This document shows positions 4,458 through 5,138 of a stretch of 5,138 nt of DNA, piece by piece. The notes beneath the pieces were generated by a model. That model had not been told where the DNA came from. It saw only the letters and a program-made list of their open reading frames with translations, and made no database searches. The stretch spans positions 1 to 5,138 of the forward strand of contig CALFOB010000144.1 in the NCBI GenBank assembly GCA_937919125.1, in the 5' to 3' direction. The DNA is from an uncultured Micrococcales bacterium. Lineage in GTDB: Bacteria; Actinomycetota; Actinomycetes; Actinomycetales; Microbacteriaceae. Position 1 is the first letter of the stretch, and every line of letters starts with the position of its first letter. The translations under genes were made by a program, and so were the position numbers.

Positions 4458-5138
4458 TACTTAGAGGTCTCTGCCTGAATCTTTGCCCATTGACGCTCAA
4501 CGTCTTCCAAACCGCCAACGTTGAAGAACGCTTGTTCTGCTACGTTGTCGAAGTCTCCGTTAGCAATAGCTGAGAAGCCTTCGATGGTTTCCTTTAGAGG
4601 AACTGTTGAACCCTTAACACCGGTGAACTTCTCCGCCATGTATGTGTTCTGGGAAAGGAACTGCTGGATACGACGAGCACGAGATACCGTGATCTTGTCC
4701 TCTTCGCTCAATTCTTCAACACCCAAGATGGCGATGATTTCCTGAAGTTCTTTGTTCTTCTGGAGAATCTGCTTCACTCTGGTTGCTGTTGCATAGTGGT
4801 CAGCGCTAATAAAGCGTGGGTCCAAAATACGTGAGGTAGAAGTTAGTGGATCCACAGCTGGATATAGACCCTTAGAAGCAATTTCACGGCTCAACTCTGT
4901 TGTTGCATCTAGGTGAGCGAATGTTGTTGCAGGGGCTGGGTCGGTGTAGTCATCCGCAGGTACGTAAATAGCCTGCAGAGATGTAATCGAGTGTCCACGA
5001 GTAGATGTGATGCGCTCCTGTAGAAGACCCATCTCATCAGCAAGGTTTGGTTGGTAACCCACAGCAGAAGGCATGCGGCCTAGAAGTGTTGAAACCTCTG
5101 AACCTGCCTGAGTAAAACGGAAGATGTTGTCAATGAAC
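4457..5138 (-). CDS. atpD: F1Fo-ATP synthase subunit beta, C-terminal part (5' end outside the window)
   Basis: This is the last 226 residues of the catalytic beta subunit of F1, about half of a normal beta chain; the reading frame stays open to the window edge, and the missing half holds the P-loop. It begins at FIDNIFRFTQAG, which includes the Walker B aspartate and the following catalytic-site arginine (E. coli D242, R246). It continues through STLLGRMPSAVGYQP, LADEMG, QERITSTRGHSITS, the APATTFAHLDATT segment, YPAVDPLTSTSRILDP with the adenine-contacting tyrosine (E. coli Y331), and GVEELSEEDK, a conservative form of the DELSEED lever that pushes gamma. The Met at 5074 is internal, not the start. 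It lies upstream of atpC in the usual bacterial operon order, with the TAA stop overlapping the atpC ATG. Confidence 0.98.
   Translation of the reverse strand, partial: FIDNIFRFTQAGSEVSTLLGRMPSAVGYQPNLADEMGLLQERITSTRGHSITSLQAIYVPADDYTDPAPATTFAHLDATTELSREIASKGLYPAVDPLTSTSRILDPRFISADHYATATRVKQILQKNKELQEIIAILGVEELSEEDKITVSRARRIQQFLSQNTYMAEKFTGVKGSTVPLKETIEGFSAIANGDFDNVAEQAFFNVGGLEDVERQWAKIQAETSK

Noticed and set aside
4697..4717. EELSEED in place of DELSEED in AtpD
   Set aside because: A conservative Asp-to-Glu change in a region that tolerates substitutions; not noteworthy by itself.

Overview
The window looks like a compact, ordinary housekeeping stretch of an actinobacterial chromosome. It has seven protein genes (one cut by the window end), almost no spacer DNA, and no RNA genes, mobile elements, CRISPR array or phage genes that I can see. 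The best protein resemblances are actinobacterial: a Streptomyces-like class-III aminotransferase, an ATP synthase epsilon subunit reduced to its N-terminal domain, and a gene neighbourhood resembling M. tuberculosis atpD-atpC ... cobalamin adenosyltransferase ... ogt. Base composition is low for that phylum (GC in the mid-to-upper 40s percent by eye), with heavy use of CTA-Leu and AGA-Arg codons. A small-genome, lower-GC lineage such as the freshwater Microbacteriaceae ('Luna'-type) is my best guess. This is an inference, not a demonstrated placement.

Layout. On the + strand, 34-1542 encodes a PLP-dependent omega-amino acid/polyamine-type aminotransferase with an unusual basic N-terminal extension. 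It ends at a strong intrinsic terminator (1557-1608). A putative leaderless promoter then drives a two-gene DNA alkylation repair unit, ogt (1626-2114) and tag (2111-2704), which overlap by 4 nt. The yaaA gene (3474-2710, - strand) converges on tag with a 5-nt gap. It diverges from a PduO-type cobalamin adenosyltransferase gene (3497-4144, + strand) across a 22-nt intergenic region in which two back-to-back -10 elements can be read. A bidirectional terminator (4157-4190) separates the adenosyltransferase gene from the 3' end of the ATP synthase operon on the - strand: atpD (partial, 5138-4457) and atpC (4457-4197).

How the genes fit together. Ogt (O6-alkylguanine), Tag (3-methyladenine) and YaaA (peroxide/iron stress) form a small genome-protection cluster. 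The adenosyltransferase makes coenzyme B12 for AdoCbl-dependent enzymes outside the window. AtpD and AtpC belong to F1Fo-ATP synthase. The aminotransferase probably acts in amine or omega-amino-acid catabolism and is separated from the rest by its terminator.

I found no convincing new biological system. The points most worth a second look are: a uniform leaderless-promoter geometry at three starts; the 22-nt bidirectional promoter; the basic N-terminal extension and altered PLP-site motif of the aminotransferase; the GCHR (instead of PCHR) active site of Ogt; the tail-less epsilon subunit; and an abundance of the tetranucleotide CTAG, which most bacteria avoid.
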